Assembly: GCF_001652265.1 (NCBI RefSeq)
Contig: NZ_LWBS01000439.1
Span: 62,001-126,000 of the forward strand
Length of the DNA: 64,000 bases
From: Rhizobium leguminosarum
GTDB lineage: Bacteria > Pseudomonadota > Alphaproteobacteria > Rhizobiales > Rhizobiaceae
Reading direction: 5' to 3'
Part shown: positions 47,275 through 56,067 of the stretch, piece by piece
Layout: the number at the start of each line of letters is the position of its first letter
Position numbering within the stretch: position 1 is the stretch's first letter
Program-made: the position numbers and the translations under genes
The notes under the pieces: generated by a model
What the model was told of the DNA's origin: nothing
The model's input: only the letters and a program-made list of their open reading frames with translations
Databases searched by the model: none

Positions 47275-48200
47275 TGCTCTTCCTCCTTCGGCAGGAACGA
47301 CGCATAGATAAAGGCGAGCCCGAGGCTGATGATCAGCATGAGCACGGAGAGCACGCTGCCGCCGGACAGGTCGTAGTTTCTAAAGACGATATTGAAGACG
47401 TAGAGTGAGATGACCTCGGTCGCGCGCCCCGGACCGCCGCCCGTCAGCGTGATGATCGCATCGAATGTATTCACCGTCTGGATCGTGATGAGGATCATAT
47501 TGACGAGGATCGCCGCGCGCAGCTGCGGAAGCGTGACGAAGAAAAACTGCTGCGACGCCGTCGCGCCGTCGACCTCGGCCGCTTCATAGAGCGAGGGATC
47601 GATCGACTTCAGCGCCGCATACATGACGACCATCGAAAATGCCGTGCCGCGCCATATGTTGGAGATGAGGGTAGACCACGGTGCGATTGCGGGGTCCGAG
47701 AGCCAGGCGACCGTCGGCATGTGCATCAACCGCAGAATGCTGTTCAACGCACCATAAGGCGCTTCGGAAAAGAGCATCTGCCAGATGATGCCGCCGGCAA
47801 TTCCCGGAACGACCCAGGCAATCAGCGCCGTCGTCCTCAGGATGGTGGTGCCGAACAGGCCGCGCTTTTCACCGCGGATGACCACCACAGCGACCGCAAT
47901 GCCCAAGATCTGCTGACCGATGACGCTGCCGCCGACGAAGATCAAGGTCGCCCATAAAATGTCGGGCAGCTGCGGCGAGCTCAAGGCATTAGTGATCGAC
48001 CCCAGCGTATAGTCCTGATTGTCGCCGATCAGCGTGGCATTGGTGAATGAAAGCCTGAAAACGTCGATGACGGGATAAAGGTAGAAAATGCCGATGACGA
48101 CGATCACAGGCATGATCCAGGGCAGGGGCGCACCGGCGAAACGGCGCATGAACGTTCTGCTTTGAGGCGGGCTGTCAGCCTCGATGGCAATGGGGCTCAT
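47271..48200 (-). CDS. sugar ABC importer permease, MalF type
   Basis: A 309-residue CUT1 permease: PLPWIMPVIVVIGIFYLYPV as the first span, RTTALIAWVVPGIAGGIIWQ, the EAA loop SLYEAAEVDGATASQQFFFV and a last span followed by FLPKEEEQ. The start is taken at ATG 48200 (MSPIAIEAD), though the ribosome site is weak; an ATG at 48233 lies in the spacer. A 225-bp gap with a rhizobial repeat separates it from the binding-protein gene. Confidence 0.88.
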   Translation of the reverse strand: MSPIAIEADSPPQSRTFMRRFAGAPLPWIMPVIVVIGIFYLYPVIDVFRLSFTNATLIGDNQDYTLGSITNALSSPQLPDILWATLIFVGGSVIGQQILGIAVAVVVIRGEKRGLFGTTILRTTALIAWVVPGIAGGIIWQMLFSEAPYGALNSILRLMHMPTVAWLSDPAIAPWSTLISNIWRGTAFSMVVMYAALKSIDPSLYEAAEVDGATASQQFFFVTLPQLRAAILVNMILITIQTVNTFDAIITLTGGGPGRATEVISLYVFNIVFRNYDLSGGSVLSVLMLIISLGLAFIYASFLPKEEEQ

Positions 48201-48261
48201 TGGCTTCTCTGTGCGGGGTTGGCATTTGAGCATGACTGGCCGGTTCGCGCCGGTGGCCGCC

Positions 48262-48405
48262 CCTCACCCTAACCCTCTCCCGGCTCGCGAGGAGAGGGGA
48301 CGTGCCCTGCGAGAGGTAGATGGGGACGGAGAGATCGCGGCACATTCCATCTCCCCGCAAGCGGGGAGATGGTGGCGGCAGCCGGATGAGGGGCATGTCG
48401 CGATT
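48262..48405. repeat. rhizobial palindromic intergenic repeat
   Basis: The CCCTCACCCTAACCCTCTCC lead, the perfect 12-bp hairpin CCATCTCCCCGC-AA-GCGGGGAGATGG (48347-48372) and the tail GGCGGCAGCCGGATGAGGGG are typical of repeats scattered in Rhizobium genomes. Here it separates the binding-protein gene from its permeases. Confidence 0.7.
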
Positions 48406-48425
48406 TGCTGGGCTCAGCCGTGGCA

Positions 48426-49724
48426 TCACAGACGCTTGTAAGCCTCCAATGCTGCGTTGAAGGCGGCATTCAAGGCGTCTTCCGGCTTTTTGGTCCCCGA
48501 GAGCACGTCACCCATCATGATCTGGATCTGGTTGGAGATTTCAGGATAGATCGGCACGCCCGGGCGTGCCTGTCCGTCGACCAGAGCCTTGGCGAAGGTC
48601 TTGTTGGCTTCGGTGGAGAAGACCTCATATTTGTCGAACAGCGATTTCCTGGTCGGCAACTGCTGCTGCAGCGCGTTTGCCGGCCCCATATAGACCTCGC
48701 GTGCGAGGTTGGCGCACATCTCGACCTTGTCCTTGTCCTTGCTGAAGGAGGCGATCGTCCAGCCGCCGGTGCCGGTCGAACGTTGATCGGCGCTGGGGCC
48801 TGGGATCGGCGAGAAGGTCCAGTTGTTGAACTCGTCCTCGTCGAGCGTGGCCTTCAGCTGCGCATATTGCCAGTTGCCGCCGATGAAGAGCGCTGTCGTC
48901 GCCGCTGCGGCCGCAGCATTCATATCGTCGTAATTCGCGATCGTGCTGACCCGCTTGGGCGCGGCACCCGAATCGACGAGATCCTTGAAATAATTCAGCG
49001 CCTTCAGGAATTTCTCCTTGTTCTCGCCTTCGCCGAATACTGGCTTGCCCGAGTCGTCGACGAGCTTGCCACCCAGCGCCCAATAATTCGCGAGCCAGTC
49101 GAACGTCGTCCCTTCCCAGCGCCCGCCATTGAAGAGAACGCCTTCCATGCCTTCCTTGGTCGAGGCGAGCGCGGCCTTTTTCAGGTCGTCCCATGTCTGC
49201 GGCGCATCGGCAACGATCGACTTGTTGCGGTAGAGCACACGAAGGTCCGTATCCCACCACCAGGCGCGGACCGTCTGGTCCTTATCGGTGATGCCGCTGC
49301 GGATGAAGGGGAACAGGTCGTCCACTTCCTCCTTCGAAAAATACGGCGTGAAGTCCGCAAGCACATGATTGACCATGAACTGCGAGAGGACGAAGGAGTC
49401 GACAGCAGCGCAGTCAGGCGCGTTGCCGGCCTTGGCCTGCTCCAGCATCTTGGCCTGTTCCGTGCCGATGTCCGAGGACATGAATTGCATCTGCAATTTC
49501 CAGTCCGGATGCTTCTTGATGAAATCGACGAAGAGCTTCTGATAGCCCTCGGCGATCGCCGGATCCGAATTGTTGGGACTGTCATTCGTCAGACGGACGA
49601 CGAGGGATTTTGGCGCATCGGCAAGGCCGATCCTGTCCTTCGTGGCAAGTTCCTGGGCAAATGAAACAGATGCTGAAAATAACATGGTGCTCAGCGCAAA
49701 TGCGCTGACGGTGGCTCTCTTCAT
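48426..49724 (-). CDS. extracellular sugar-binding protein, family 1
   Basis: A 432-residue binding protein with a Sec signal peptide (MKRATVSAFALSTMLFSASV, cleavage after SFA) and a MalE-type fold: KSLVVRLTNDSPNNSDPAIA, PDCAAVDSFVLSQFMVNHVL, RAWWWDTDLRVLYRNKSIVA and ALFIGGNWQYAQLKATLDED. It is the first gene of the six-gene ABC operon. GGAGGAG with 7-nt spacing sets ATG 49724; the frame to 49784 overlaps the leader. The promoter element at 49801-49833 recurs before the GH38 mannosidase gene, which suggests a mannoside ligand. Confidence 0.9.
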   Translation of the reverse strand: MKRATVSAFALSTMLFSASVSFAQELATKDRIGLADAPKSLVVRLTNDSPNNSDPAIAEGYQKLFVDFIKKHPDWKLQMQFMSSDIGTEQAKMLEQAKAGNAPDCAAVDSFVLSQFMVNHVLADFTPYFSKEEVDDLFPFIRSGITDKDQTVRAWWWDTDLRVLYRNKSIVADAPQTWDDLKKAALASTKEGMEGVLFNGGRWEGTTFDWLANYWALGGKLVDDSGKPVFGEGENKEKFLKALNYFKDLVDSGAAPKRVSTIANYDDMNAAAAAATTALFIGGNWQYAQLKATLDEDEFNNWTFSPIPGPSADQRSTGTGGWTIASFSKDKDKVEMCANLAREVYMGPANALQQQLPTRKSLFDKYEVFSTEANKTFAKALVDGQARPGVPIYPEISNQIQIMMGDVLSGTKKPEDALNAAFNAALEAYKRL

Positions 49725-49800
49725 GATGGGTCTCCTCCCCATTTTGAACGGATACAGCCTGGCGGTCAGTTGACCTCTCCTCATTTCCGTGCTGCATTAA

Positions 49801-49833
49801 TTAGATTAAGTTACTTTGATTTGATGTCAAGCC
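49801..49833 (-). promoter_or_regulatory. promoter/operator of the sugar ABC operon, shared with the GH38 gene
   Basis: Read on the minus strand this 33-bp element contains GGCTTGAC (-35 TTGACA), CAAATCAAAGTAACTTAATC and TAATCT as -10. It matches 61551-61583 (plus strand) in 30 of 33 positions. The AGTAACT/AGTTACT core between -35 and -10 is a plausible ROK or LacI operator. Confidence 0.75.
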
Positions 49834-49892
49834 ACAGCTTGGGAGGCCAGAACCTGGGAGGTTGAGATGCTGGCGACAATCAACAGCAGCTA

Positions 49893-49941
49893 GCGCACAG
49901 TTCCGAAAAATCGAGACCGATTTTCGGAAAAGGATCTGCGC
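49893..49941. repeat. rhizobial REP-like hairpin
   Basis: TTCCGAAAA and TTTTCGGAA face each other across about 11 nt, with outer GCGCA/TGCGC arms. This resembles a repeat common in Rhizobium intergenic DNA. The 369-bp gap 49725-50093 otherwise holds only the ABC promoter. Confidence 0.55.
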
Positions 49942-50093
49942 CGTGAAAGAGATGGAGCGCCCCGTGGGACGCGCGGCGCATCCACCGCAATTTTCCTGAA
50001 GAAGAGCACGAGCCAATCGCGGATGGCCGCGACGGCGTGGTGGTTTTGTCCCGGCTGAAATGCGGCGGGGACGTTAATTCTATGGAGGATAAG

Positions 50094-51140
50094 ATGCGTT
50101 TACTCATTCTCGGTACCGGCGGGATGGCCAACCAGCATGCAGCCAACTTCAAGGCGATCGAAGGCGTCAGCGTCGTGGGGGGCGTCGATGTCGTCCCGGA
50201 AAGGCTCGCGGCCTTTTGCACCGAACATGGCATCGCCAGTCATTTCACGACCCTGGAGGATGCTCTCGCCTGGGGCGAATTCGACGCGGTGGCAAACGTC
50301 ACGCCGGACCGCATTCACCACCCGACGACGCTGCAGGCGATCGCAGCCGGCAAGCACGTCTTTTGCGAGAAACCGCTCGCCACCGATGCGATCAAGGCCA
50401 TGGAGATGACCGAGGCCATCGAGCGATCGGGCAAGGTCGGCATGGTCAATTTCACCTATCGCAACTCGCCGGCTCTCCAGAAAGGCCGGCAGATGGTGCT
50501 CGCCGGCGAAATCGGGCAAGTGCGCCATGTCGAGGCGTCGCATCTGCAAAGCTGGCTGGTCGGTCGTCACTGGGGCGATTGGAAGAGCGAAAGCAAATGG
50601 CTGTGGCGGCTGAGCAAGAAGCATGGATCCAACGGCGCGCTCGGCGATATCGGAATTCACATCGTCGATTTTGCATCCTACGGTTCCGGGCTCGACGTTG
50701 CTCATGTCTTCGCGCGGCTGAAGACCTTCGACAAGGCGCCGGGCCACAAGATCGGCGAATATGATCTCGATGCGAACGACAGTTTTACGATGAATGTCGA
50801 TTTCACCGGCGGGGCGATCGGGACGATCCAGGCGACGCGCACGGCGGCCGGACAGATGGATCAGCTGCGCCTCAGGGTCTACGGCGAAACCGGCTCGATC
50901 GAGATGATCTACGATACCGGAAAATCGACGCTTCGCGCCTGTCTTGGAGAAGACGTGCACACGGCAAGCTGGCGTGACGTCCCCTTCGATCCGGTCGAGA
51001 CGAACTACCAGCGTTTCGTCCAGGCCGTGCGGGCGGGCAGGACCCAGGAACCCTCGTTCCGGCGGGCGGCCAATATCCAGAAAGTCCTGGACAAGGCGCT
51101 GGCCTCCGATCTCAGCCACGCCGATGAAGCGCTCGGCTGA
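50094..51140 (+). CDS. Gfo/Idh/MocA family oxidoreductase
   Basis: A 348-residue NAD(P)-dependent dehydrogenase: MRLLILGTGGMANQHAANFK (Rossmann GxGGM), VTPDRIHHPTTLQAIAAGKH, VFCEKPLATDAIKAME (catalytic EKP motif), and a C-terminal beta domain with GALGDIGIHIVDFASY. The substrate is probably a sugar or polyol. It points away from the sugar ABC operon and converges with the ROK regulator gene, so it may belong to the same catabolic locus. GGAGGATAAG sets ATG 50094. Confidence 0.87.
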   Translation: MRLLILGTGGMANQHAANFKAIEGVSVVGGVDVVPERLAAFCTEHGIASHFTTLEDALAWGEFDAVANVTPDRIHHPTTLQAIAAGKHVFCEKPLATDAIKAMEMTEAIERSGKVGMVNFTYRNSPALQKGRQMVLAGEIGQVRHVEASHLQSWLVGRHWGDWKSESKWLWRLSKKHGSNGALGDIGIHIVDFASYGSGLDVAHVFARLKTFDKAPGHKIGEYDLDANDSFTMNVDFTGGAIGTIQATRTAAGQMDQLRLRVYGETGSIEMIYDTGKSTLRACLGEDVHTASWRDVPFDPVETNYQRFVQAVRAGRTQEPSFRRAANIQKVLDKALASDLSHADEALG

Positions 51141-51170
51141 GTTGGCCAAGCGCGCCGCGCGTTTGGGCCA

Positions 51171-52310
51171 TCACGCCGAAGCTGGCGGCAGCAGCAAAGT
51201 GTTGAGGAAGGGCAGGAGTGCTGCACCAAGCGCAACACCGCCGCCACTGAAGCTCGCGGGTTTCATCGGTGAAATCCAGGGGGTCAGCAACGGCCTTGTG
51301 GAGGTGTCGCGCCGCTCGATGGAAAGCTGATGGATCAGCGCTTCGATCACACCCTGTGGCAGATCGCTCCCGATCATGACGACGCTCGGAGCGAGGAATC
51401 CAGCCATGGCGATGATCGGGTCGAGCAGATGACCAGCAGCTTCCCGTATCCATTGCGACAGTGACGGCGAGGGGAATTCTTCCCCTTGCAGCAGGCGGGT
51501 GAAGTCCTGGTCGCCGATCCGCGATCGCAAGGATTCGAAACCGACAACAGTGTTCAGCTGGAGATTATCCGGGCCTGTCAGCATTTCGCCGATGCTGCCC
51601 GCCCGGCCATGGACGCCGGAATAGGGAATACCGCGAATGAGAAAGCCGGCCTGCACGTCGTCGTCGATGATGATCATCGCAAGTCCGCCTTCCCTGCCGG
51701 AGCTGCCGATCGTGCGCTCGGCGAGAAGGCTCGCCGTACACTCGTTCTCGACATAGGGACGTGCAATCGTCGACATCGCGGCGATCTGATCGCTTTCATC
51801 CTCCGTCCAGTCGTTGGCGGCGATGCCAAGGCCGATGATCGGCAAGGCGGCGTGGCGATCGACCATATCCCTGACGGCCGCATGCAGCAGGCCGACTTTG
51901 TCTGCGGGGTCCAGCTCGATATAGACCCTGGCATGGACCTGGCCGCTCAGATCGATAAGCACGGCCTCGCCACGCCTTTGGCGAAGCTTGACTCCGATCG
52001 AAAAAGCGCCTTCCGGGCGCAAGGCAAACTCGGTGGCGGTGGCGCCCCCGCCGAGGCCATTGCGGCGGTTGGAGGTGACGAGCTTCTCGTCAGCCAATCG
52101 ACGGAGAATATTGGTAATGCCGGGACCGGTCAGGCCGCAATGCCGGCCAAGCTCCATCCGCGTCAACGGGCCATGGCGGCGGATCGCCTCCAGAATGACG
52201 CGAATATTCCGATCGGCGATTTCACCGGACCTCAGGCCGACCATTTTGGCGCGCTGGGCGCCCATCTCCTGAGTGTGAAGCCGACGCGGCCCTGACCGAA
52301 GATACCGCAT
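51171..52310 (-). CDS. ROK family transcriptional regulator
   Basis: A 379-residue ROK repressor: an N-terminal winged HTH (RNIRVILEAIRRHGPLTRME, LGRHCGLTGPGITNILRRLA) and a ROK domain (FSIGVKLRQRRGEAVLIDLS, ECTASLLAERTIGSSGREGG, PYSGVHGRAGSIGEMLTGPD). The sugar-phosphate-binding part is present but, as in many repressors, zinc cysteines are absent. It is convergent with the Gfo/Idh gene. The start at 52310 has AGGA 9 nt upstream; internal ATGs at 52265 and 52244 are possible. Targets are unknown; the duplicated promoter elements at 49801 and 61551 are candidates for this or the other ROK protein. Confidence 0.85.
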   Translation of the reverse strand: MRYLRSGPRRLHTQEMGAQRAKMVGLRSGEIADRNIRVILEAIRRHGPLTRMELGRHCGLTGPGITNILRRLADEKLVTSNRRNGLGGGATATEFALRPEGAFSIGVKLRQRRGEAVLIDLSGQVHARVYIELDPADKVGLLHAAVRDMVDRHAALPIIGLGIAANDWTEDESDQIAAMSTIARPYVENECTASLLAERTIGSSGREGGLAMIIIDDDVQAGFLIRGIPYSGVHGRAGSIGEMLTGPDNLQLNTVVGFESLRSRIGDQDFTRLLQGEEFPSPSLSQWIREAAGHLLDPIIAMAGFLAPSVVMIGSDLPQGVIEALIHQLSIERRDTSTRPLLTPWISPMKPASFSGGGVALGAALLPFLNTLLLPPASA

Positions 52311-52519
52311 GACTGTATTTCCTAGAGCGTTTCCGGGTTGTGTACTTCATCCACGGGCTATGGGAAAGCCGAGCTTTGCAGCCGCTTTTTCAGCTGAACA
52401 TCCTGTCAACCCGGATCAGGGCCATCAAGGCGCTGACGAAGCGCGCGGGGCGAATGCCGCAAAATGCGTCAACAGATCGTCGAAACTACACGGCAATCGG
52501 AGCTTCACTCTATCGGTCG

Positions 52520-52708
52520 CTAATAGCTGCAAGGATGATCGTTGCCGAACCCATCGCGGCAGGCGGGCCTGAGCGAATAGTCGGCGCCGGTATATCCAAC
52601 CGAGCCGGTTTGCATCGAGTCATTCGAGGTCGTAGTGCAGGATGACGACGATAGGGCAACCACGATGACGGCTGTCGCGGCTGTCAACAATTTACGGACT
52701 TGAACCAT
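52520..52708 (-). CDS. small lipoprotein
   Basis: A 62-residue protein with a lipoprotein-type signal (KLLTAATAVIVVALSSSSC, lipobox SSSC) and a short polar mature part with two further cysteines (RPACRDGFGNDHPC), which could form a disulfide. GGGGAGG lies 5 nt before the ATG at 52708. The size and composition fit a conserved rhizobial small exported protein, but I do not recognise a named family. The flanking stretches 52311-52519 and 52709-52846 show no other gene; the common rhizobial AGAGCGTTTCC element occurs at about 52323. Confidence 0.6.
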   Translation of the reverse strand: MVQVRKLLTAATAVIVVALSSSSCTTTSNDSMQTGSVGYTGADYSLRPACRDGFGNDHPCSY

Positions 52709-52846
52709 CCCACCCTCCCCAGCTGCCTGAAATCTGAGATATCAGCGCAATTCTCGGTCAAATAGGGCCGACCGGGGTTTCGATAACTGTTGTTGTCGAT
52801 CAAGATCTCGTTATTCGGTGAAGCCCCAAGCGTTTCGTTCAATAGC

Positions 52847-54574
52847 TCATCTCGCGGCAGCACAGCAACGTTTCGCATCCCTTTCCAGCACCCGCGTTGA
52901 AGCCGACGATGAGATTTCCAGGTAATCGGGGTTGATATTCGCGTAGCCGCGACGGGTTCCACAAACAGTTCCGCCATCGGCGAAGATCTCGACGATTCCA
53001 CGGTCATGAAACAGACGAAGGTCCTTTCCGTCGCCAAGCTCCGCCACGTAATGGATCGAGCCGTCGTCCTGGGCGAGCCGGATCGAGAGGATACCGCCAG
53101 CGACGCCCACCTCGAAGGCAAATTCGCCGCCCTGCGTCGCAACGACCTTGCTGCCTTCCAGGGCTCCGGAAAGGCGGATTTCAATGGGAGCCATCGGTAG
53201 CGAGAATTTGCCGCTTTGGTCCTCGACGATAGGCTCAGCGGCAAAGTGATCGTCGACTTCGATCGTCGGCAGCATGCGCAGCCTCTTCCTGTCTTCACTC
53301 AAACTTAGAACACGTGGCAGGGACATCTCCCCGGAATAGGCTGAGCCCTCGGGCTTGCGATATTCCCAATTGAAAAGCCAGGCAAAGGCGATCTGGCGCC
53401 CTCCCGCTTCGAAACTCTGCATCGCATAATAATCGGTGCCGAAATCCAGCAATTGCAGTTCCGGCATGTCGGGTACGAAGCAGTCGTCGATAAACTCGCC
53501 GATCAGAGCATAAAGGAGATTGTGGCGCCGTGTTCGTGGCTCGACATGGCCAACAAAACCCATCACCAGAACCCACTTTTCCTCCAGCCGAAAGAAATCC
53601 GGGCATTCCACCGCACGCGCGCCTTCGTGGCGGAAGTTAACCGGCGCACGGTAGAGCGGCCTGAGATATTGCCAATCGAGTCCATCGCCGGAGCCGAACA
53701 ACAACACCGCGGGATCGCCTTCGATCGATGCGCCGAGTATCATGCGATAGGCGTTGGCTACGTCGTCCCACCAAACCTTTGGATCGCGGAAGTCGTGCTC
53801 GACACCGTCGGGACGCTGCTCCAACACCGTCACTATGCCTTCCGCCTTGATCATCCGCCGATCCGGGCGCGCTATTTTCTGAATTTCCCGATAACCCTTG
53901 AAAAGGTCATAGGCGGGCAGGCGCTCGGTGTAAAAGAACATCAAACTTCCATCTCGATCCCGAAAGGCGTTGCCGGAGAATGCGCCCCCTGTGGCGCCGA
54001 GACGCCACAGGTTCTGTTCTGGATGCAGAAATACCGGCATGTGAAGCCAATTGACCAGATCGCGGCTGGTCGCATGTCCCCAGTGCATGGGTCCCCAATC
54101 ACTGCCGCTCGGATGAAATTGATAAAAAAGGTGCCATATCTGGTCGATCTTGCAGAGACCGACGGGGTCGTTCATCCAATGCCGGATTGGCGAAAAATGA
54201 AGCGCAGGACGATCCGGATCGGACTGAAGCCAATCTTCAATTTCCGCGCCGGTGCGTTGAAGTATCCCTTTTTCCGAGAATTCAAACACAGTTATGCCGG
54301 TCTCGTTGACGGTTTGAGGCTGATATCCGTAGGCCCACAGAACAGCGTCCGGCGCATTGGTGACAATGGTGACCTCGCAACCTTCCCTGTGGTGATAGTT
54401 GAAAAACTCCGGATGGATGACAAATGACCGAACCTGCCAAACCGTTTTCCCGTCAATGTCGATGCGAAAAAAGCCGCCGCCCGCGGCCCAAAATTCCAAG
54501 CGGTACCCCGAGGGTAGGAACAGGTTCTGCTGCATCAACGGGTCACTTTTCCGGTTTTCCATTTGGTTCGCCAT
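52847..54574 (-). CDS. GH32 glycoside hydrolase (fructan/sucrose type), intracellular
   Basis: A 575-residue family-32 enzyme with the three catalytic blocks: HWMNDPVGL (nucleophile D136), FRDPKVWW (transition-state stabiliser D264) and VECPDFF (acid/base E323), followed by the C-terminal beta sandwich. The first 120 residues are an extra domain before the five-bladed propeller. No signal peptide is present, so it works in the cytoplasm. GGAG with 8-nt spacing favours ATG 54574 over the GTG at 54580. Placed after the GH91 gene and the importer, it probably hydrolyses the inulobiose-type product to fructose. It could equally be a sucrose or kestose hydrolase. Confidence 0.87.
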   Translation of the reverse strand: MANQMENRKSDPLMQQNLFLPSGYRLEFWAAGGGFFRIDIDGKTVWQVRSFVIHPEFFNYHHREGCEVTIVTNAPDAVLWAYGYQPQTVNETGITVFEFSEKGILQRTGAEIEDWLQSDPDRPALHFSPIRHWMNDPVGLCKIDQIWHLFYQFHPSGSDWGPMHWGHATSRDLVNWLHMPVFLHPEQNLWRLGATGGAFSGNAFRDRDGSLMFFYTERLPAYDLFKGYREIQKIARPDRRMIKAEGIVTVLEQRPDGVEHDFRDPKVWWDDVANAYRMILGASIEGDPAVLLFGSGDGLDWQYLRPLYRAPVNFRHEGARAVECPDFFRLEEKWVLVMGFVGHVEPRTRRHNLLYALIGEFIDDCFVPDMPELQLLDFGTDYYAMQSFEAGGRQIAFAWLFNWEYRKPEGSAYSGEMSLPRVLSLSEDRKRLRMLPTIEVDDHFAAEPIVEDQSGKFSLPMAPIEIRLSGALEGSKVVATQGGEFAFEVGVAGGILSIRLAQDDGSIHYVAELGDGKDLRLFHDRGIVEIFADGGTVCGTRRGYANINPDYLEISSSASTRVLERDAKRCCAAAR

Positions 54575-54650
54575 GAACACATCTCCGAATAGTCACTGGA
54601 TTTTCGACCGACGGCCTAGCTATGCTCGGTCTATCGCGAAACTCTGCCGA

Positions 54651-56042
54651 CTATTGCCCGGGAACTGGAGTGCCCCTGAAAGCATTCACTGTTCTGTCCA
54701 TCTCGACCTGTTCGACACGGCCTGAATCCAGAACTGTATTCCGCACCGAACCCCGTTGCACCAGTACTGCCGTTACCTCAAGCGCCTTCAAATTGTCCGT
54801 TGAAAGCAATGCGCCCACTTGCGTGGAAAAACACGCACTGTTTGGTGCATCGTTGATCTGCGACATTTCGGTTGTGGCCACGATGTGATTATTGGCGATG
54901 TAGTTGCCGCTGCCGGAAACGACATTGATGATCACCGGCTTTGCGGCGAGAGGCTTGATATATTGAGTATCGATCGTTTCTGAAATGTGGTTGGCGATGA
55001 CCGAATTGTTGCTGCCATCAATGTGCAAGAGTCCAAACAGGTCATCCAGGCCGTTATCGTACTTCTGCATGGGCGCCCACGGCTCGCGATCTCGCAGGAA
55101 GTGATTTGAGGACACCAGGTTTTCGCAACAATTCGCAGCGAAAACCAGCATTCCGGGATAGAAGGAATGGAATCTGTTTCCTGTGATCGAGGAACGCACC
55201 ACGCCGGAAAAATAGACGCTGCTCGCGCCTCGCGGGAAGACGTTGTTTGAAGAGACCAGGATGCCGCCGTAATTTTCAGCGTAGACGGAATGTCCCCTAT
55301 ATCCGGCTCCGACAAAATTATTCGCTATCCTCGAGGCCTGGCCCATACCTTTCAATTCGATACAGTTGCCGCACTCTGCAATGAAATTGTTATCTATCGC
55401 CAAAGCATCCGCGTCATGAACAGTCACTCCATGTTCCAGATAGATAAGGCCCATCCCTGTTATTCGGAATGAGTCATTGGCGCTGCCCACATAGATTCCC
55501 GTTTTGCCATTCCTGTAGGTATTTTCCGCATCATTCTGCCCCGAACCGTCGTCCATGAAGTGCAGGCCATCGATGCAAAAATCGGCAAATTCCACAGAGC
55601 TTATGCGAGGATTTCCGGTGCGCTTGACATAAAACGCGGCTCCGGCAGCCTCACCGTCGGCGGCGTCCGGAGACATGTCCACACGTATGCGACTTCCGCC
55701 CGGCCACACTTCACGCCACTGTGCCAGTTCGTCTGCAGGTGTGTTGAAACGGATGCTCGAAGACGTAAAACCATGTCCCGAGCCGACAATCTTCAGATAG
55801 CTCACGTCTATCACCACCTGGGTGACAAGCCGATAATCGCCTGGCGGTATATAGATCACGGCTCCTGGCTTTCCGCCCTCATTCTGATCGGGAACCGCTT
55901 GCCTGCTTTTAATATCCGCAATGATGCTATTGATGACCGCTCCGATATCCTCATAGGGGTTCCCTACCGGATACGTCGTTACGTCGTACCAGTTTTCGCT
56001 AGTCAGTGGCGGGCGACTGGTAGCGGTAGATGGGTTCGTCAT
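54651..56042 (-). CDS. GH91 enzyme: inulin fructotransferase / difructose-anhydride hydrolase family, without signal peptide
   Basis: A 463-residue right-handed beta-helix protein. AVINSIIADIKSRQAVPDQN, GAVIYIPPGDY, GSGHGFTSSSIRFNT, FCIDGLHFMDDGSG, NTYRNGKTGIYVGSANDSFR and SSNHFLRDREPWAP match what I recall of inulin fructotransferases and DFA-III hydrolases (GH91). D212 and E223 in DADALAIDNNFIAE have the 11-residue spacing of the catalytic Asp/Glu pair. Fructotransferases are secreted; this protein begins MTNPSTATSRPPLTSENW, with no signal peptide, which favours an intracellular hydrolase opening an imported difructose anhydride. AGGAG upstream sets ATG 56042. The gene is AT-richer than its neighbours (58 of 120 G+C at 55321-55440 by hand). 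Confidence 0.83.
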   Translation of the reverse strand: MTNPSTATSRPPLTSENWYDVTTYPVGNPYEDIGAVINSIIADIKSRQAVPDQNEGGKPGAVIYIPPGDYRLVTQVVIDVSYLKIVGSGHGFTSSSIRFNTPADELAQWREVWPGGSRIRVDMSPDAADGEAAGAAFYVKRTGNPRISSVEFADFCIDGLHFMDDGSGQNDAENTYRNGKTGIYVGSANDSFRITGMGLIYLEHGVTVHDADALAIDNNFIAECGNCIELKGMGQASRIANNFVGAGYRGHSVYAENYGGILVSSNNVFPRGASSVYFSGVVRSSITGNRFHSFYPGMLVFAANCCENLVSSNHFLRDREPWAPMQKYDNGLDDLFGLLHIDGSNNSVIANHISETIDTQYIKPLAAKPVIINVVSGSGNYIANNHIVATTEMSQINDAPNSACFSTQVGALLSTDNLKALEVTAVLVQRGSVRNTVLDSGRVEQVEMDRTVNAFRGTPVPGQ

Positions 56043-56067
56043 TCCTGTTTTTCTCCTGGCTATACCA

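Noticed and set aside
48405..49664. 419-codon plus-strand open frame
   Set aside because: Antisense to the binding-protein gene, which has a signal peptide, family motifs and a ribosome site.
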